From positions 1 to 6,127 of the forward strand of contig CAJKZK010000102.1 of assembly GCA_905204225.1 (NCBI GenBank): a stretch of 6,127 nt of DNA, given 5' to 3'. Below the pieces are notes generated by a model. The model was not told where the DNA came from, searched no databases, and saw only the letters and a list, made by a program, of their open reading frames with translations. Numbering within the stretch: position 1 is the first letter of the stretch; every line of letters begins with the position of its first letter. This stretch comes from an uncultured Bacillota bacterium. GTDB taxonomy: Bacteria; Bacillota_I; Bacilli_A; RFN20; CAG-449. The position numbers and the translations under genes were made by a program. Shown here in pieces: positions 5,881-6,127 of the stretch.

Positions 5881-5924
5881 AACAATACTATAAATATGAT
5901 ATTCATTCTTATAGTATTGTTTTT
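5881..5924 (+). terminator. Probable rho-independent terminator after the 49-codon gene
   Basis: Bases 5881-5893 (AACAATACTATAA) pair perfectly over 13 bp with 5909-5921 (TTATAGTATTGTT) around a 15-nt loop; T residues continue through 5924, followed by further T-rich sequence. It starts 6 nt after the TAA. The stem is A/T-rich with only two G-C pairs, and it covers the apparent start of the next gene, so it could be an attenuator or a translational control structure instead of a full terminator. Confidence 0.6.
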
Positions 5925-6127
5925 AATTTTAATTTCTAATGTTTATTTTGAAATTTTAATTAATGAAGAAAAATTAATTATTAAATTGTTTAAAATAAAA
6001 ATATTATCTATAAAAAATGTTAAATTAATTTCTTTAATTGAAAAATCAACTAAAAGTAATCAACAAATTAATATTTTGGATAATATAGAATTTTTAAAAG
6101 TTGATATTGTTTTAAAAACAAAAGTGA
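5896..6127 (+). CDS. Membrane-anchored protein, possibly DUF2953/YtfI-like (partial)
   Basis: The first 77 codons of a frame that runs off the right edge. It opens with MIFILIVLFLILISNVYFE, a single hydrophobic helix (about 2-16), followed by short alternating strands (YFEILINEEKLIIKLFKIKIL) and a charged Lys/Asn/Gln-rich stretch. A short N-terminal anchor followed by beta-strand-like sequence, together with a position after thiI, recalls YtfI (DUF2953), which lies near thiI in B. subtilis and accompanies the spore protein YtfJ/GerW. This is a weak, context-led assignment. The ATG at 5896 has no Shine-Dalgarno and lies in the loop of a 13-bp hairpin. Upstream, the frame is open back to the TAA of the 49-codon gene (5872-5874), so a different start, such as TTG 5917, cannot be excluded. 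Confidence 0.5.
   Translation, partial: MIFILIVLFLILISNVYFEILINEEKLIIKLFKIKILSIKNVKLISLIEKSTKSNQQINILDNIEFLKVDIVLKTKV

Noticed and set aside
5872..5895. Programmed readthrough of TAA 5872-5874 joining the 49-residue protein to the downstream membrane protein.
   Set aside because: The frames match, but there is no recognisable readthrough signal, and the product would put a transmembrane segment after a charged tail. A one-in-three frame match is not evidence.
5879..5900. A promoter made of TTAACA (5879-5884) and TATGAT (5895-5900).
   Set aside because: The spacing is only 10 nt, far from 16-18, and both elements lie within the 13-bp hairpin.
1..6127. CRISPR arrays, insertion sequences, attachment sites, tRNA or rRNA genes.
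   Set aside because: No regularly spaced direct repeats, transposase motifs, terminal inverted repeats with target duplications, or tRNA cloverleaf sequences were found on either strand.

Overview
The window is very A+T-rich and looks like chromosomal DNA of a low-GC Firmicute of the Bacilli/Mollicutes-like kind. Codons are strongly A/T-biased and every visible stop is TAA. The gene set (ribosomal protein S4, EzrA, a NifZ/IscS-type cysteine desulfurase, a rhodanese-less ThiI) and its order resemble the rpsD ... ezrA-nifZ-thiI neighbourhood of Bacillus. EzrA is largely confined to Firmicutes. I cannot name a species. Standard decoding gives intact proteins, and no TGA occurs inside any of the genes.

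Layout. At the left edge is the last 35 codons of a + strand gene, probably a secreted or surface repeat protein, followed by its own terminator (135-167). Back to back with it is the terminator (173-198) of rpsD, which runs leftward (211-822). Upstream of rpsD is a leader of about 150 nt with interleaved complementary segments (a pseudoknot) and a stretch matching the start of 16S rRNA. This fits an S4 autoregulatory leader. Behind it is a sigma-A-type promoter. Next on the - strand (1042-1485) is a small ORF that looks like two unrelated AAA-ATPase/nuclease families spliced together, most likely a degraded gene. A short divergent intergenic region carries an extended -10 promoter for the rightward genes.

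The rightward cluster is ezrA (cell division), a cysteine desulfurase and thiI, followed by a 49-residue protein I do not recognise and the start of a membrane-anchored protein, possibly of the DUF2953/YtfI type, cut by the window edge. Spacings are 48, 30, 40 and 21 nt, so the first four genes are probably co-transcribed. The desulfurase takes sulfur from cysteine and very likely hands it to ThiI for 4-thiouridine in tRNA.

The least ordinary parts are the rpsD leader, the chimeric remnant, and the 49-codon gene. That gene's Shine-Dalgarno sequence sits in the loop of a perfect 9-bp hairpin that also takes in part of its start codon. Its 3' end is followed by a 13-bp hairpin whose loop holds the apparent start codon of the next gene. 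I saw no CRISPR array, insertion sequence, tRNA or rRNA gene, and no convincing new multi-gene system.
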